The notes under the pieces were generated by a model. The model had not been told where the DNA came from and ran no database searches. It saw nothing but the letters and a program-made list of their open reading frames with translations. Of a stretch of DNA of 64,000 nucleotides, positions 34,765 to 46,647 are shown in pieces (positions within the stretch are counted from its first letter, which is position 1; every line of letters begins with the position of its first letter). Both the position numbers and the translations under genes were made by a program. This DNA comes from Castanea sativa (taxonomy: Eukaryota > Streptophyta > Magnoliopsida > Fagales > Fagaceae). Location of the stretch: contig NC_134013.1 in NCBI RefSeq assembly GCF_040712315.1, positions 9,087,001 to 9,151,000 of the forward strand, given 5' to 3'.

Positions 34765-35028
34765 TTACTCTAGTATGTCTCGAAACCATTGAAACCATGA
34801 TGAGGTGGTTTCCTTAGCTTTATCCACCGCGGTATTCACAGAATTTGCAGTATTCGTTGCCGCTTCATGGACAGTGGTGGCCGCTTCATGGACCGTGGTG
34901 ACGGTCTCATTTATATTATCAATAGCAGATTGCACATGGTTTGCATCATCATCAGCCAACACCGAGTGGATCGACAAAACAAGCACCAAAGAAAGCACAA
35001 AAGCAAGAACAACACCTATCTTTGCCAT
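34765..35028 (-). CDS. Small secreted helical protein, unknown function
   Basis: 87 codons from the ATG at 35028; an upstream in-frame start (35088) is less likely because the signal peptide begins MAKIGVVLAFVLSLVLVLSI right at 35028. Cleavage is expected after SVLA (residue 25). The mature part (~62 aa) is acidic and Ala/Thr/Val-rich, with two exact copies of the heptad TVHEAAT at about residues 44-57 followed by related NTANSVNTAVDKA, suggesting an amphipathic helix, and a Trp/Phe tail SSWFQWFRDILE. One NET glycosylation site is present. There are no cysteines, so it is not a defensin-like peptide. A TATATATAAT box lies at about 35148-35158, roughly 120 bp upstream. I do not recognise a family. 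Confidence 0.6.
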   Translation of the reverse strand: MAKIGVVLAFVLSLVLVLSIHSVLADDDANHVQSAIDNINETVTTVHEAATTVHEAATNTANSVNTAVDKAKETTSSWFQWFRDILE

Positions 35029-36589
35029 ATCTCTTCCTTCCTCCAAAACAAGACTACTTATAATAATAAAAGAATAAAAGCAACTCACGTAAAATTCTAT
35101 ATTACTATTGTTTAGTAATATTATGAATAGGTGAGCTGAGAATGTGAATATATATAATGTGTAGGATAACCAAAGTTGGGTATTGCTTAAACAACCATGG
35201 CCGTCTCTCTCGTTAACAAATTTGTAATTTTTGGAATTGTCGGTTTTCTTTGTCCTCTTTTAGGGGTTTCAGTTGGAAGCCTAGATTTGATTACCACTGT
35301 TACATGGTTCGGTTTTAAATTGACTTTTCAAAGCTGGTTGAAATTTGAGGTGCAAGTGGTTCGTGTGATGGGTTGGCTTTAGAGGTTACAGAAATGGTCA
35401 CTCTGGGACTTATATTCTGTTTTATCGCTGTTTGTTGATGTAGTTCTGGTTTGGTGAATAAATTTGTTCTTTCTTAACAAAAAGGAAACAATTGTGGCCT
35501 GGTTAATTTGGTTGAAATTTGAGGTGCAGGTGGTTACACACTTGCACTTGGCTTTAGCTTAACAACGTCCCAGCCCAGACCGAAGTCTAAACTTCGACCA
35601 ATTCTACAAACCCATATTCTGGAACAGTTTAATAGTTCAATTGACATATTTTGATGTTTTTATTCTAGAACAGTCAATTGACACATTTTGATTTTTTATC
35701 CATATTTCCTCACCGCCATCAACTATTGAGTTATATATATATATATATAAAAGTTTAGTTTTAAAAGTAACTATGGTTGTGCCAATTGCTTACCATTTTA
35801 TTAAAATTCAAATTTTAGATGTTAACCTTTCGGCTCCTTTTATTCAAATATTACATTCTCTCTTTGTTTCTAAACCAGTTGCAAATTTACGCAATGCGTG
35901 AGAAAATGTAATAAAATTATTTTATAAAAATAAAATGTAAAATTTGTAAGTTAAAAGCATGTGTAATTTAAATTTTTTTTTTTTTTTAAGTTTTGTGTAA
36001 TAGGATTATAGAACATATAATGTATTTTTCATTAAAAAAAAGTACACAGACATATGAAAAACATAATTTAATAAAAAATATTTAAATTACATAATTATAA
36101 TATCACTTAATATAAATGGAGAAGATGTTATTAAAAAGTTTTTTTTAATATATCATAATCGGTTGACTAATTTGAACATATCCAATAATATTGAAGAAAA
36201 AAAATGTACATTCCCATTGCATAGAATACATGTAATATGTTACATTAAGTTTAGATTATTATATAAGTTTAGAATTTGAGCATTTTTTTCCCAAATACAA
36301 TTATAATGTATATATTATTGAAACTTGAATTTTAAGGTAATCTGGTTAATATTTATTGTGTTTATTTCTTTTTTAGTGCTTATATCTCTAATTTGTAATG
36401 TATATTTTTTTTGTATTTTTTAGCCAAAAACTAAAGAGTTTGACCCAAATATAATTAAAATTTCATACTTTTTCACCCAAAAATTAAGGGTTGGGGGGGG
36501 GGGGGGATTGAGCCCAAAAATTAAAAGGCAACCTAAAAAAAGAAAAAAGAAAAAAAAATCAATTTAAGTTCCCAATTAGTCCAAAACGG
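35029..36589. other. Promoter of the secreted-protein gene and AT-rich intergenic DNA
   Basis: Beyond the TATA box no feature is clear. Simple tracts: (TA)n at 35734-35749 and a G-run at 36493-36506. Confidence 0.45.
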
Positions 36590-36915
36590 GACAGATATGG
36601 ACTAAAGTAGACAAGTGGATTGAAATGGGTTGAAATAGACCGAAATGGACAGAGAGACAGACGTGGATCAACTGGAATGGACCGAATAGACTAAACTTGA
36701 CCAAATATACCTAATTGGGACGAATGGATAGAAGACCGAAATGGACCAAAATACTGAACTGGACCAAAGGATGGAATGGACCAAATTGGACCGATGTAGA
36801 TAGAGTGGACCAAAATGAACCGACGTAGACCTCATGGACCGAGGTAGACTGAATGGACAGAGGACCGAAATGGACTGAAGTAGACTGAACTGGACTGTAA
36901 TAACCAAATTGGATT
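36590..36915. repeat. Degenerate minisatellite (GGACCGAAATGGACY type)
   Basis: Two dozen or so irregular copies of a TGGACCGAA / ATGGACYNAA motif at 10-25 bp spacing. Frames across it code only for repetitive peptides. Confidence 0.8.
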
Positions 36916-37067
36916 AAAATGCTATGCTGGGCACCCAGCCTAACTTTGCTTGGTATGTAAGGACAAGCAAACAGTTTAATATATTCATAATCCATTTTGT
37001 AAATGTTTTGGGAAAGACACTTTAATTTTTGCAATCAAATTAATGAATTATCTTATTGTGGTGTAGT

Positions 37068-38099
37068 TAGGGGTGTTTCGGTTCGGTTTCGGTCGGTTTT
37101 TATGGGTATGGCCAACCGAAACCGAATATTTCGGTTTGTGAAATTCTCAACCGAAACCGACCGAAATGGCTGGAATTCGAACGGTTTTGGTGTATTTCGG
37201 TTTCGGTCGGTTTTCAGTTTTTCAAAGAAAGGGTTATTGAGATTTTCAAAACCCTAACTTTAATCACATATAAAAAACAAATAAATAGAGCAACAGAGAG
37301 GGAGCTATTGAACAAATCAGAACGACAAAGAAAGAAAAATTTCCAACAATATTTGTTCAACAATTTACACATAGATTCAAACAAAAAATTGAACTTTACC
37401 ACACCATAGCAAGAGCCTACCACCATGATTGAGCCTACCATTGATTTTTCGTTCTCTGTATAGAGATGTGACTCAAAGAGAAGAGAAAGGCATGGCCATG
37501 GTCCATGGGACTCATAGAGAACAAAAAGAAATGAAAAAAATGGGGAGGCTGAGGTAGACGTGAGAAGGGCTGATGAAAAGAAAAGAGAAGAAGAAAATAG
37601 GGAGGATAGGGGCGGCTGGAAAAAAAGAAAAGAGAAGAAGAAATTAAGAAGGATAGGGGCGGCTGGAAAAAAAGAAAAGAGAAGAAGAAGTTAGGGGTAG
37701 GGGCGGCTGGAAAGAAATGAAAGAGAAGAAGAAAGTAGGGTTATTTATATCATGCTATAGTTCTAGGGTTTTAAAAAATTAAATAGCAAAAAATCACTCA
37801 CGCCTACGCGAAGACTCGATCTTTGGAACTGCTAGCCAAAACTTAAGGAGCATACCACTAAGCCACTGAAGAGTTATGTTTTAAAGTTACGTAAATAAAT
37901 ATATATATATATATATATATCGGTTCGGTTCAGTTGGTTTCGGGGTAAATAAATCCAGCACCGAAACCAAAACCGAAAATTTCGGTTTTAAAAAAATGAA
38001 ACCGAAACCGAACCGCATCGAAACCAAACCAAAATTTTGGCAACGGTTCGGTCGGTTTCAATCGGTTTGTTCGGTTCCTCAGTTTTTTGCACACCCCTA
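37068..38099. mobile_element. Non-autonomous hAT element with 8-bp TSD
   Basis: Ends TAGGGGTGT and ACACCCCTA, flanked by the perfect duplication GGTGTAGT (37060-37067 and 38100-38107). Both subterminal regions are packed with CCGAAACC/GGTTTCGG motifs (37078-37215 and 37921-38085), typical of plant hAT derivatives. The core has four purine-rich tandem copies of GGGGCGGCTGGAAAA with GAAAAGAGAAGAAGAA (about 37570-37735) and a (TA)n tract at 37898-37920. No transposase. Confidence 0.85.
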
Positions 38100-38107
38100 G
38101 GTGTAGT

Positions 38108-38494
38108 GTCAAAATTGGATTCTAAATTGACACCTTGACAAGATCTTAAATTTTGAAGGGCGGGTAGAGTTGCCACTAGTCATAGGATTTTTCAGGTGTG
38201 ATCAAAACTTTAACATGATGTCTCCTTGCGGCAATGGCTCAAGGAAGAGCAAGCTGAGAATGTTAAGAAGCACCACAATTGTACAATGACGGAGGAAGAT
38301 GAGAGAAGACATTATATTTTGTATACAATATATAGTAGAGTTTTTTTTTTTTGGCTATGGGTGTCTTTGGGAAATTCTGAGGTAATGCCTTTGTGGGCAC
38401 AAATAAAATAAAATAAAAGCTTGGATACCTAATCTTCAAATTCTATCTTTAATTCTTACCCATGCTTTAACCAAACAAAGAATTTTTTGTGATA
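38108..38494. other. Intergenic, no feature seen
   Basis: Short open frames do not resemble known proteins. Confidence 0.5.
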
Positions 38495-38496
38495 TA

Positions 38497-38736
38497 CTAC
38501 CTCTGTCCCCGAATTATTGGTCCTGTTTATAGAATTCATATAATATATTGTTTGTCACTTAAAAGTGTATAAATTCCCAAAACTACTCTTATTATTTTAA
38601 AATCTAAAGAAAGAATGGTATTGACTTTTTAAATGATGGAGAAAATATGAATTCTATTTGTTCATTTTTCAAAGAAGACTAGACTTTAGGATATTCTAAA
38701 ATAGAATAGAGGAGCAACAATTAGGAATAGAGAGAG
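38497..38736. mobile_element. Stowaway-like MITE
   Basis: 240 bp bounded by CTACCTCTGTCCCC and GGAATAGAGAGAG, inverted variants of the Stowaway end CTCCCTCCGT, with TA on both sides (38495-38496, 38737-38738). Arms are complementary near the ends (ATTATTGGTCCT against AGGAGCAACAATT). TA duplication fits Tc1/mariner. Confidence 0.7.
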
Positions 38737-38738
38737 TA

Positions 38739-39692
38739 ATTCAAATTGCCACGATTCATAAAAAAATCTTTACCCAAATGCAAGAAACTTTTAAAATCAT
38801 ATCAATCCATGGAAATTTTGAGTTTGATTGGGTAATTTAAATTTATTCGATTTTAAAAGTCAATGGTTCAAATTTGAAGCTAACAATAGTATAGGTTTTA
38901 ATTTGTAACAGTTTTAAAATTTGAAATGGTAGATATTAAATTTAAAAGTTAAAGCCACTTTTAAAATATACAAATTTAAAGTGTAATTAATAAAAAAAAA
39001 AAATATACGAAACACTGCACTTACAAATTACACCATTGGAAAAATTTTTAAAAAGGATTTCATATGTGTAATTTGTAGGGGTGTGTGGCCAATACATTGA
39101 TCCACAAAAATCAACTCGATCCAACCCAATTTACCGAGTTGGGTAAACTTTTAGAGATTGATGAGTTCAATTAGATTGTCAAAATTCTTTTTACGGTGAG
39201 TCGAGTGGGGCGTGGGTTAGCAGATTCACAACTCCACCTAATCCGACTTAATCCCGCTATATTCAATATATATTTAAAAATATATTATATAATTTTATTA
39301 TTTACTCTTTTGCTTATCAATTGAGTCAGGATAGAACTATGTGTTACCCCACTAATTTTGAAGCACTGATAACATAGTTTCTACTAATTTAGTGCAATGC
39401 TCAAGTTTACTAGGCTAAAAAATTGCTCTTATTTTGTATTGGTATTGTTATTGATCTAATGCTCAATTAAAATAAAATAAAATAAAATAAATTATCCAAC
39501 CCCATCCATGTAACATTAGCTGCTTCTTCTCGTGAGGACACGATGCATGCAGTAATTGGGAAAGAAGTACGGCATATTGTGTCAATTTTTAAGTACTAGA
39601 CATGGACTCACCAAAAATTAAATGAAGTAGTAGACAAGGGTGGTAAAAGCAACAAATAAATAATTATAATTTCATAGCAGAAATGTAAACCT
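38739..39692. other. Intergenic, possible hAT remnant
   Basis: TAGGGGTGTGTGGCC at about 39076 looks like a hAT left end (compare 37068), followed by CCAACCC/GAGTTGGG motifs; no right end or TSD was found. AAAATA tandem repeats lie near 39468-39488. No gene. Confidence 0.35.
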
Positions 39693-39765
39693 GGGGATGT
39701 AGCTCAGATGGTAGAGCGCTCGCTTAGCATGCGAGAGGTACGGGGATCGATACCCCGCATCTCCA
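39693..39765 (+). tRNA. trnA-AGC: tRNA-Ala (AGC)
   Basis: 73-nt cloverleaf. The acceptor GGGGATG pairs with CATCTCC (one G-U), the D-arm is in TAGCTCAGATGG (A box), the anticodon arm CTCGC-TTAGCAT-GCGAG carries anticodon AGC, and the T-arm is CGGGG-ATCGATA-CCCCG (B box). Discriminator A; CCA is not encoded, as expected for a nuclear gene. No intron. A seven-T terminator follows at 39771. Confidence 0.97.
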
Positions 39766-39770
39766 ACCTC

Positions 39771-39777
39771 TTTTTTT
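39771..39777 (+). terminator. Pol III terminator of tRNA-Ala
   Basis: Run of seven T residues starting 6 nt after the tRNA end. Confidence 0.85.
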
Positions 39778-40009
39778 ACAATTTTCTAATTCAATTCCTT
39801 TTCCCTCATCAACCGTTAAAATCCCCACGCATCAGGCCCTGATTTTCCACAAGATCAGATCGTTGAATCTCGAGCCCACCCAACCAGTCCGACTTCACTT
39901 CCCCAAATACTACAATTTTCCCGCCTTTTCCTCTTCTTTCAAAATAAAAAGCCTCTTCAGCTTCTCTTCCCAAATTTACTACTCAAAATCTCTTGCTCTT
40001 ATCATCTTC

Positions 40010-40066
<57 letters not shown>

Positions 40067-40123
40067 GTTCCTGTATCTACAAGCTGTTGCCGATCGCTGT
40101 TTTCAGCTTTAGAATTTGTAAGG
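39778..40123 (+). promoter_or_regulatory. Promoter/5' leader-like region without a following gene
   Basis: Pyrimidine-rich sequence with a (CT)n tract of about 50 bp (40014-40063) and a donor-like TTTGTAAGGTTAG near 40115-40127 resembles a plus-strand 5'UTR exon. No coding exon was recognised downstream before the minus-strand gene ending at 40846. Confidence 0.3.
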
Positions 40124-40560
40124 TTAGTGAACAATCTAAACATTTTCTGGTTTTGAATTGTGATTCATGCATGCACTTGATAGCAAATAATGGCATCTAA
40201 TCTGATTCTTATCCAATAATCCAATCCGTAGAAACTGTTCGACGAATAATCTGACCTATTCCATTTGATCTGATTATTTGAATTGCTTTATTATTGATTG
40301 AGATTTGGAATTTTGGATATAGAATAAGAATCAAATTAGATGAATTTTGGTTAGCAAACTATCTAAACACTATCTGGTTGAATTGTGATTATTGTATGCA
40401 CTTGACGATAGCACAGAATATCATCTAATTTGATTCTTATTCAATAATCGAATCCATAGAAACTGCTCGATGAGTCATTTGATCTGATTATATGAATTGC
40501 TTTATTATTGCATGAGATTAGGAATTTTGGATATAGAATAAGAATCCGTAAGATCTAATA
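40124..40560 (+). repeat. Tandem duplication, two ~220-bp units
   Basis: Units begin near 40124 and 40350. Shared phrases include ATCTAAACA.T.TCTGGTT, TGCACTTGA, GATTCTTATYCAATAATC, GAATTGCTTTATTATTG and GGAATTTTGGATATAGAATA. Diverged by scattered substitutions and small gaps. Confidence 0.8.
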
Positions 40561-40845
40561 ATACACCACACAATAACAAACGCTCAAATATTTCTTCAAA
40601 TTAAACATTCCATTATGATAATCAGTACAAGTTTATTGAGCACAAAAACATAGCCTTTTATATTTTATTTTTTATGATACATTTGGACTGGTTCGAAACT
40701 CAAATAGCACATTTACGGCTAAAAGCAGCAGAACCACAGTTAGCGATATAGTTCTTTCTTTGTTTCTTTTGGTTTTTGTTCTTGTGCACATATTTTATAC
40801 AGATCTTATGATCACATGCCTGATGCTTTTTGGCTTCATTAGAGT

Positions 40846-42501
40846 TTAGAGCCTTAGATTCTTCATGAGCCTGCAGAAGGAAAAGTAAAAAATAAAATAA
40901 AATAAAATAATGCCATTAGTTTATTCAAGAAAAAAAAAAAGGATAATTTATGATGAGACAGTTATTCATCGTAAATATTATTTTAGTGGGCATAGAAACT
41001 ATATATATGTCTATTATTAGTAGTATTATGTAATTTTAAATGTCCAAGCTTGGCTATTTTCTTGTTTGGGCAAAGTTTTCTTTTTCTTTTTGAACTAGCT
41101 CCTAAATGGTGCCAAAAAGTTTTAGCTAGATCCAAGAATCATTGTCGTGAACAAGTTAGGGGATGAATGAATGGTTACCGAGGAATCTGAAATCTGATAG
41201 AAAACAATGTGATTGAGTCATAGAATGATGCTCATCTTTTTAGCACCGGTTAATAAAAAAATACTTTATATATGTTGGGTTGGCCTCAGCTCCAAATAAT
41301 AGGAACCATGTGCCTATGGTCCAAAACCATTACGATTAGATTTCATGTGGGCTTTTCTTAGGAAGTCACAATTGAGTATGAAATGGATAGGCCATATAAT
41401 ATAAAATAGCAATCGAAAATAGCAAAAAATATTAAACTATTTCTCAATTTGAGTGCAGCAGGGTCGGTGTTTGATTCGAACGTTTGAGTTACCTACTAGG
41501 AAAGGAAAGGTATGTGGTTAACATGTTTAAGGGAATGTGTCTAGTTTACAAGCTCTTTGCATCTTGTCATGAACGTCTCCTAAAATAATCACGTATATGT
41601 CTAGTGCATTACAACACTGGATGGAAGCTTTGCCTATTTGTAAAATTTGGATTGTTTCCAATGTTCTTGTGCATTGAAATTGAAGGCAACACGAACACAC
41701 CCGTATCCTAAAATGACTATTTATTGGTTTAGTATCCCACTCAATGCTCCTATACACTGCAGAGACTGAGGTTTATTGAGGAAAGGGACGGTTGGATCAG
41801 AAAACGTTTTCACGCATTCAGATACATGACATATGCTTGCATGATCCATGCAGATATAACATATATAGTCATTACTTAATTCTGGTCATGTGTAGCATAT
41901 GTTAGAGACTGATGGTTATTCTAGTCTAATAAGATGCTCAAGATTGTGGAGAAAAGTTGTCTAGAAAATGTCTTGGACTGCCCCATAAAAGTATTTGTTG
42001 ATAAGCTTACAATTCATATGTCCTGAATGTTTATTAATTGCCCTGCTATGGACCTCTAGCATTGTAGATGACATTGTGGTAGTGATCAATCCCTGAATAC
42101 ATTCTCTACTAGGAACTCCACAATGAAGAGCCATTTCTATATATGACATATCTTATTAAACATAGGCAAAAAAAACATTAGATATGGGAACATAAAGCCA
42201 TGGAGATTATATGGTTGATGTAATGGGAAAAGAGTTCAGTACATTACCTCTCATTATTCCCAGAGTTCTTGTAATTGGGCAGCGGGATTTGACCAGCTTC
42301 TATATTTATCAGGTCCTGTATAAGGATCTCGTAGTGCCTCCTTACTTCCTCTGCAGATTTCCCACCAACAGCCTTGGCCACATTTTGCCAGCGGTCTGGG
42401 GTGTCCTTGTCATACAAAGCCAGAGCCCTCTCGAATTGCTTGTTTTGCTTTGGTGTCCAAGAGTTAGAACCGCGTGAAGAATTGAGAGAGCTTGATGCCA
42501 T
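40846..42501 (-). CDS. RADIALIS-like SANT/MYB protein (two exons)
   Basis: RADIALIS-like proteins are small single-SANT plant proteins that compete with or partner larger MYB-type factors. Exon 1 (42501-42248) encodes [20 protein letters not shown], then [20 protein letters not shown] and [15 protein letters not shown], the SANT domain at residues about 12-62 with the conserved Trp residues, then [14 protein letters not shown]. The donor is AG|GTAATG at 42247 and the intron is 1377 bp. Exon 2 is only 25 nt (40870-40846) after TTCTGCAG, completing R and adding LMKNLRL and a stop. It was chosen because family members end in MKNLKI/L-like tails and the phase fits exactly. Predicted length is 92 aa, usual for the family. 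A TTATAAGG TATA-like box lies at 42716-42723 with a purine-rich leader. Confidence 0.88.
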
Positions 42502-43375
42502 TCCTCTTTAGGCAGTAGAAGGTGACAGACAATAAGATAGCTTAATTAGAGGAGTTGGGTTGGGTGTAAAGATAAGATGAGCAATGTGTATTCAGCTAGG
42601 AATTGAGTATTGGGTTAATAAAGCTAAAGACCTCGAAAGTGAAAGAAACTTAAGAGAGAGAGAAGAGGCTTAAGTCAAGGAATGGTTTTGAGTAAGAGAT
42701 CCATGCATACTTGCTCCTTATAAACTGGAGGAGAGGGTGGTGAGGTTATGCAAGTAGGGAATTCTTTTTTTTTTTTTTTAAAGGGGTACGACAAGATGTG
42801 ATTCGCCTAGAAAGGGGTAATAAAGAGAATCAGTTTCGAAGGACTGCAGCATCTCTTTATTACATTTTCAAAGTCTTTTACGTGTCTTTTATAATATCAT
42901 CAGCAAGTGGAATTTCTCGATAATTTACAGCCTGGTAGGGATTAGATCCAAATTCTTATCCTACCAATTTAACATTGGTGCGCTTATCATCACAATCCCC
43001 TTGTTTTTTCCCCTCCCAAGATAAACTGACGTAGACCCTTAAGACCCACTAAAGACACAAATAGGATTGGACAAAGTTTTACTTAGTTATATCCTCAAAT
43101 CTACTGATTAACGTTTTACCAGACTAAAATTATATAAACAAATCATATGACCCTTTCAAAGAGATCGACTAAAACTATATATGAATTGTTTTTTTAATCA
43201 TCACATAATGAGTTGGAAGAAGATAATTTTAAACTTTTTTCTGATAGATTATCTTCCTTAAAAAGAGTCAGTGTGATTTTCCGCCTTGCTTATAAGGGCA
43301 ACTTGTGATATAATATAATATCCAAAAAAAAAAAACTTACTGATAATATACCTCTTTAATGAGCATAAGATTCAT
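42502..43375. other. Promoter side of the RADIALIS-like gene, otherwise empty
   Basis: Contains the TATA-like box at 42716-42723 (minus) and a T-run at 42766-42779. No other gene. Confidence 0.45.
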
Positions 43376-45599
43376 TTTTTATTAATATATATATATATAT
43401 ATATATAACAAACAACAACAATAATGCCTTATAGATATTGTGAAATGTCGACATGAGCGCTACTTTTTCATCATTAACATATCATATGATATGGCTGGTT
43501 TCTGAGACAGCCCCTGTATAATATTTTATTACAGACTGTGTATTCTATCTCCGTAAAGTTGTGTTTAATACTAGACTTAGTTATATAGATCATTGGATAA
43601 ATGGGCCATGTCATCACTATTAATATTACAGGTAAAAAACTGCGATGTCTTTGCATGGTTTGTTAATATTGATAAATTACCAGCTGCCCAAAAAATGAAA
43701 TGGTTAGGAAATCATGTATTTAATTATTTTACTATGATTTTAAGATTCTTCTTTACTCCAAATTCTCCCTCAGTTAGTGAGATTTATGGAGGATTTTTAG
43801 CTTCTTAATTAGAAGATAGAGCAAAAATAAAATTCAAACTTGAGACCAAATCGTCTAATACCATAATAAATTATCACTTGGACAAGTGGCATCGTAGGAA
43901 TGGACATTTAGATTAGAAGCCATGAAAGCTAGTGAAATTTTAGGTAGAGTTGGGCATCGAAAAATAAAGTAAGATGATTATCATCTGATCTTGTAAGACT
44001 GTCTTATTGCAAAATGGGATCCAGCTTGTTGATGTTCTTTTGAGGACGGGACGCAAATCAAACTCCAAAATGACCTGCTCACTTTCATGATAATGTATAC
44101 TGATTTGTTTTTTTGAGTTGAGAGAACTTGGAACTAGTGTTTTATTTATCGACTTCTCCTAAGTAACATTCCTCGATTTCTTTCGGGTCATTGGTCTTCT
44201 GAGTACGCGTGGTCAAACTCTTCACTTTTCGAGGTTGATTCAGCAGTCAACATAGTGTTGGTCTTTTAGAAGATTTTGCCTAGAATGAGCTTCTTGACTT
44301 TGTTGCCATTGCTAAACAAACTAGGGTTCAACCAATGGGATGATCTAACTGTTAAGATGTAAAGTTAAAAAAGTCTTCTTCCTTTTTGGTCCTAGGATCA
44401 GAAAATTTTTTAAATTTTTTTTCCTTCCGAATAGTTAGTCCTTGGATAGTATTGTATTAAATCTCACTCCCTTGACAAGTCTTAGAATTCTATTCCAAAT
44501 GAATCAATTTTATAGTTCAAATTAAATATTTTAGACCTAAAAGTGTATCTAATATATATATATATGTCATTTTAAATTTTAATCGTGAAATAAATTATCT
44601 TAACTACAACTTACAAGAGAAATTGAGATGATTATTTTCCATTGAACCAATCTAATGTGAGGTAATTACAAAATAGGTTATCATGGGATTGGCTTTCCCA
44701 TTTCCAGGCTTGGGGCTATTACTATTTGTTTTCTAAACATTGGTAAGGGATAATTATATAATAAATCACTTTAATTACAAATTAAATTGTTAAATTTTAA
44801 TGTGTAATGATTTATGCCTTGTGCTTTTACATTTTGCAATTTGAACTTTTTAATAATAAATATCTTGTTATATGTGGGCTAAGTTTGTGACAATTCTTCC
44901 TTGTTAATTGTTTTAACCAAGAGTTTTGTAACTTAATTAGTTGACATTTTTTTTTTTTTGTGTTTTTAAAGAGAATATCTAGGATTCAAATTCTTCCAAT
45001 CCCAACTATTAAATTATAAAGAAAAAAAAATTGCTCTAAGATAAACGGGTAAATATAAATTTCACTCAATAATACTAAATGAGAAATTTCAATGTTTAAA
45101 ACATAGAATTAAAATATTCAAACCTAATGTGTTTCCATCCATAGGTGTGCTAATAATCATACCTAGTGTTTACGGCTATATTGCTGTATTTTTTATATTA
45201 TTGTATTGTCAATTTATAGTAAGTTAATTGGCTTATTTATAGGATAGTTTTGTACAAATATTTCCGTGTGATTCAAAGTATAATCCTAGTTTCAACACCA
45301 TGGATATCATCCTCATGTGCTAGCTTTTTACACTTTTTCTAAAAGCTAAACACAATGCCAAGGCTCATACCTTCCACAGCTAGAGTGTGGTCCCCCAGAA
45401 CTGACGTGAAATTTACTATAATTATAGACATTATGTGATTCTTATATCATGAGAACCAATGATGCCAAATGCTAGTTTCCTGGACATTTTCCCGAAGCCT
45501 CTTTCAGACTTTCACATCGGAATTAAACCTGCTGGACCTAAATGTTTCTCATAGACTCTATATTACGGTCCTTGAAGTAGGAATATATTTATATTTTTA

Positions 45600-45600
<1 letters not shown>
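43376..45600. other. AT-rich intergenic DNA
   Basis: No supported gene or RNA. (TA)n tracts at 43385-43407 and 44550-44564. Confidence 0.5.

Positions 45601-45605
<5 letters not shown>

Positions 45606-45634
<29 letters not shown>
45606..45634. repeat. (TA)n microsatellite
   Basis: About 14 TA units; another short tract lies at 45783-45800. Confidence 0.9.
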
Positions 45635-45639
<5 letters not shown>

Positions 45640-45800
45640 TTATGGCAATGGGTCAGACTATTGACTAGTTTTACCTCACATGATTTCTTCCTTAGTTTAT
45701 TAATTTATAAGGGAAATTCTAAGTTTACGTTTTATTAAAAATATAAATCTTGCTTTGTAGACTAAATAAATGAGTATAATATTATATATATATATATATC

Positions 45801-46578
45801 TATAATTGTACATATTAAAAAAAATGTATACTGTAAATTGTTGTATCTAATACAACGTATATTGAAAATTTTTCTATTAATAATTGGTTTCTTTTTCTCT
45901 TACTTTTGAAAATATCCATTAGATGGTCATGGTACAGCTTCTTCGTAATCATGTGGCTGCAAGTGTCTCTAACTGGAGACACACATGCAAACGTGCTACT
46001 TGGCTAGAGTCGTGAATGAGTTGGGAAATTTGATTGAATTTAGTCTATTTTAGTAGGACAAAGGGCATATTAATTATGTGTACCTTGTTCATACCCCCAT
46101 GTAAAAGGTCATTTGACTTCGTCTTCTCGTTTCATTATGTATGTTGAATTTTTATTTTATGTTTACATCGAGATGAACTTCATAAGTGTGGGATGACCTA
46201 TCCTCATGTAAATGTTATATATTCGCATCACATCAATTATCATCCCATGTTAACCTTAGGTGTCGAAAAACTTGTCTTGTATGATCACATTTTGTCTCCA
46301 ACATGTGAGGCCTAACCCCAAGTTATCCGGTATTGTCCTAAACAATTTTTTTTTTTTTTAATATTAAGAAATTAATAAAAATAAATAAATAAAGATAAAA
46401 AAAAATACAAAATATAATACATAAATCAAAGTCTTTACTACATAATAATACTAAATAACTTTTTTAATTTTTTTTTGAGAAAATAATTTTTTTAACTTAC
46501 CCATTTATATAAGGATATTTCTAATATATATATATAATATGTAAAGGTGTTTTAGAAAATGTGATTAGGGGTGAGTTG
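45801..46578. other. AT-rich intergenic DNA
   Basis: No supported gene. Confidence 0.5.
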
Positions 46579-46647
46579 GTTAAAACTAGTTTTAACCGAC
46601 CTGTGCGACAGGGCAAGGACAAGTACTTGTCCTTGCCCTTTCGCACA
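46579..46647. repeat. Two adjacent palindromes (strong hairpins)
   Basis: The first is a perfect 20-bp palindrome GGTTAAAACTAGTTTTAACC (46579-46598). The second has a perfect 28-bp palindrome centre (46611-46638; half-site GGGCAAGGACAAGT) extended, after a 2-base mismatch, by TGTGCGA/TCGCACA arms (46602-46608, 46641-46647). The GC-rich core stands out in AT-rich DNA. It may be the collapsed end pair of a subterminal-repeat DNA element or a structured RNA. Confidence 0.85.

Noticed and set aside
35197..35382. 61-codon plus-strand hydrophobic frame upstream of the secreted-protein gene
   Set aside because: Overlaps the divergent promoter region, no family match and no leader; probably chance.
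36668..37034. Open frames over the 36.6-36.9 kb repeats
   Set aside because: They are translations of a degenerate minisatellite, rich in repeated PFH/SVHFGP-like phrases without protein character.
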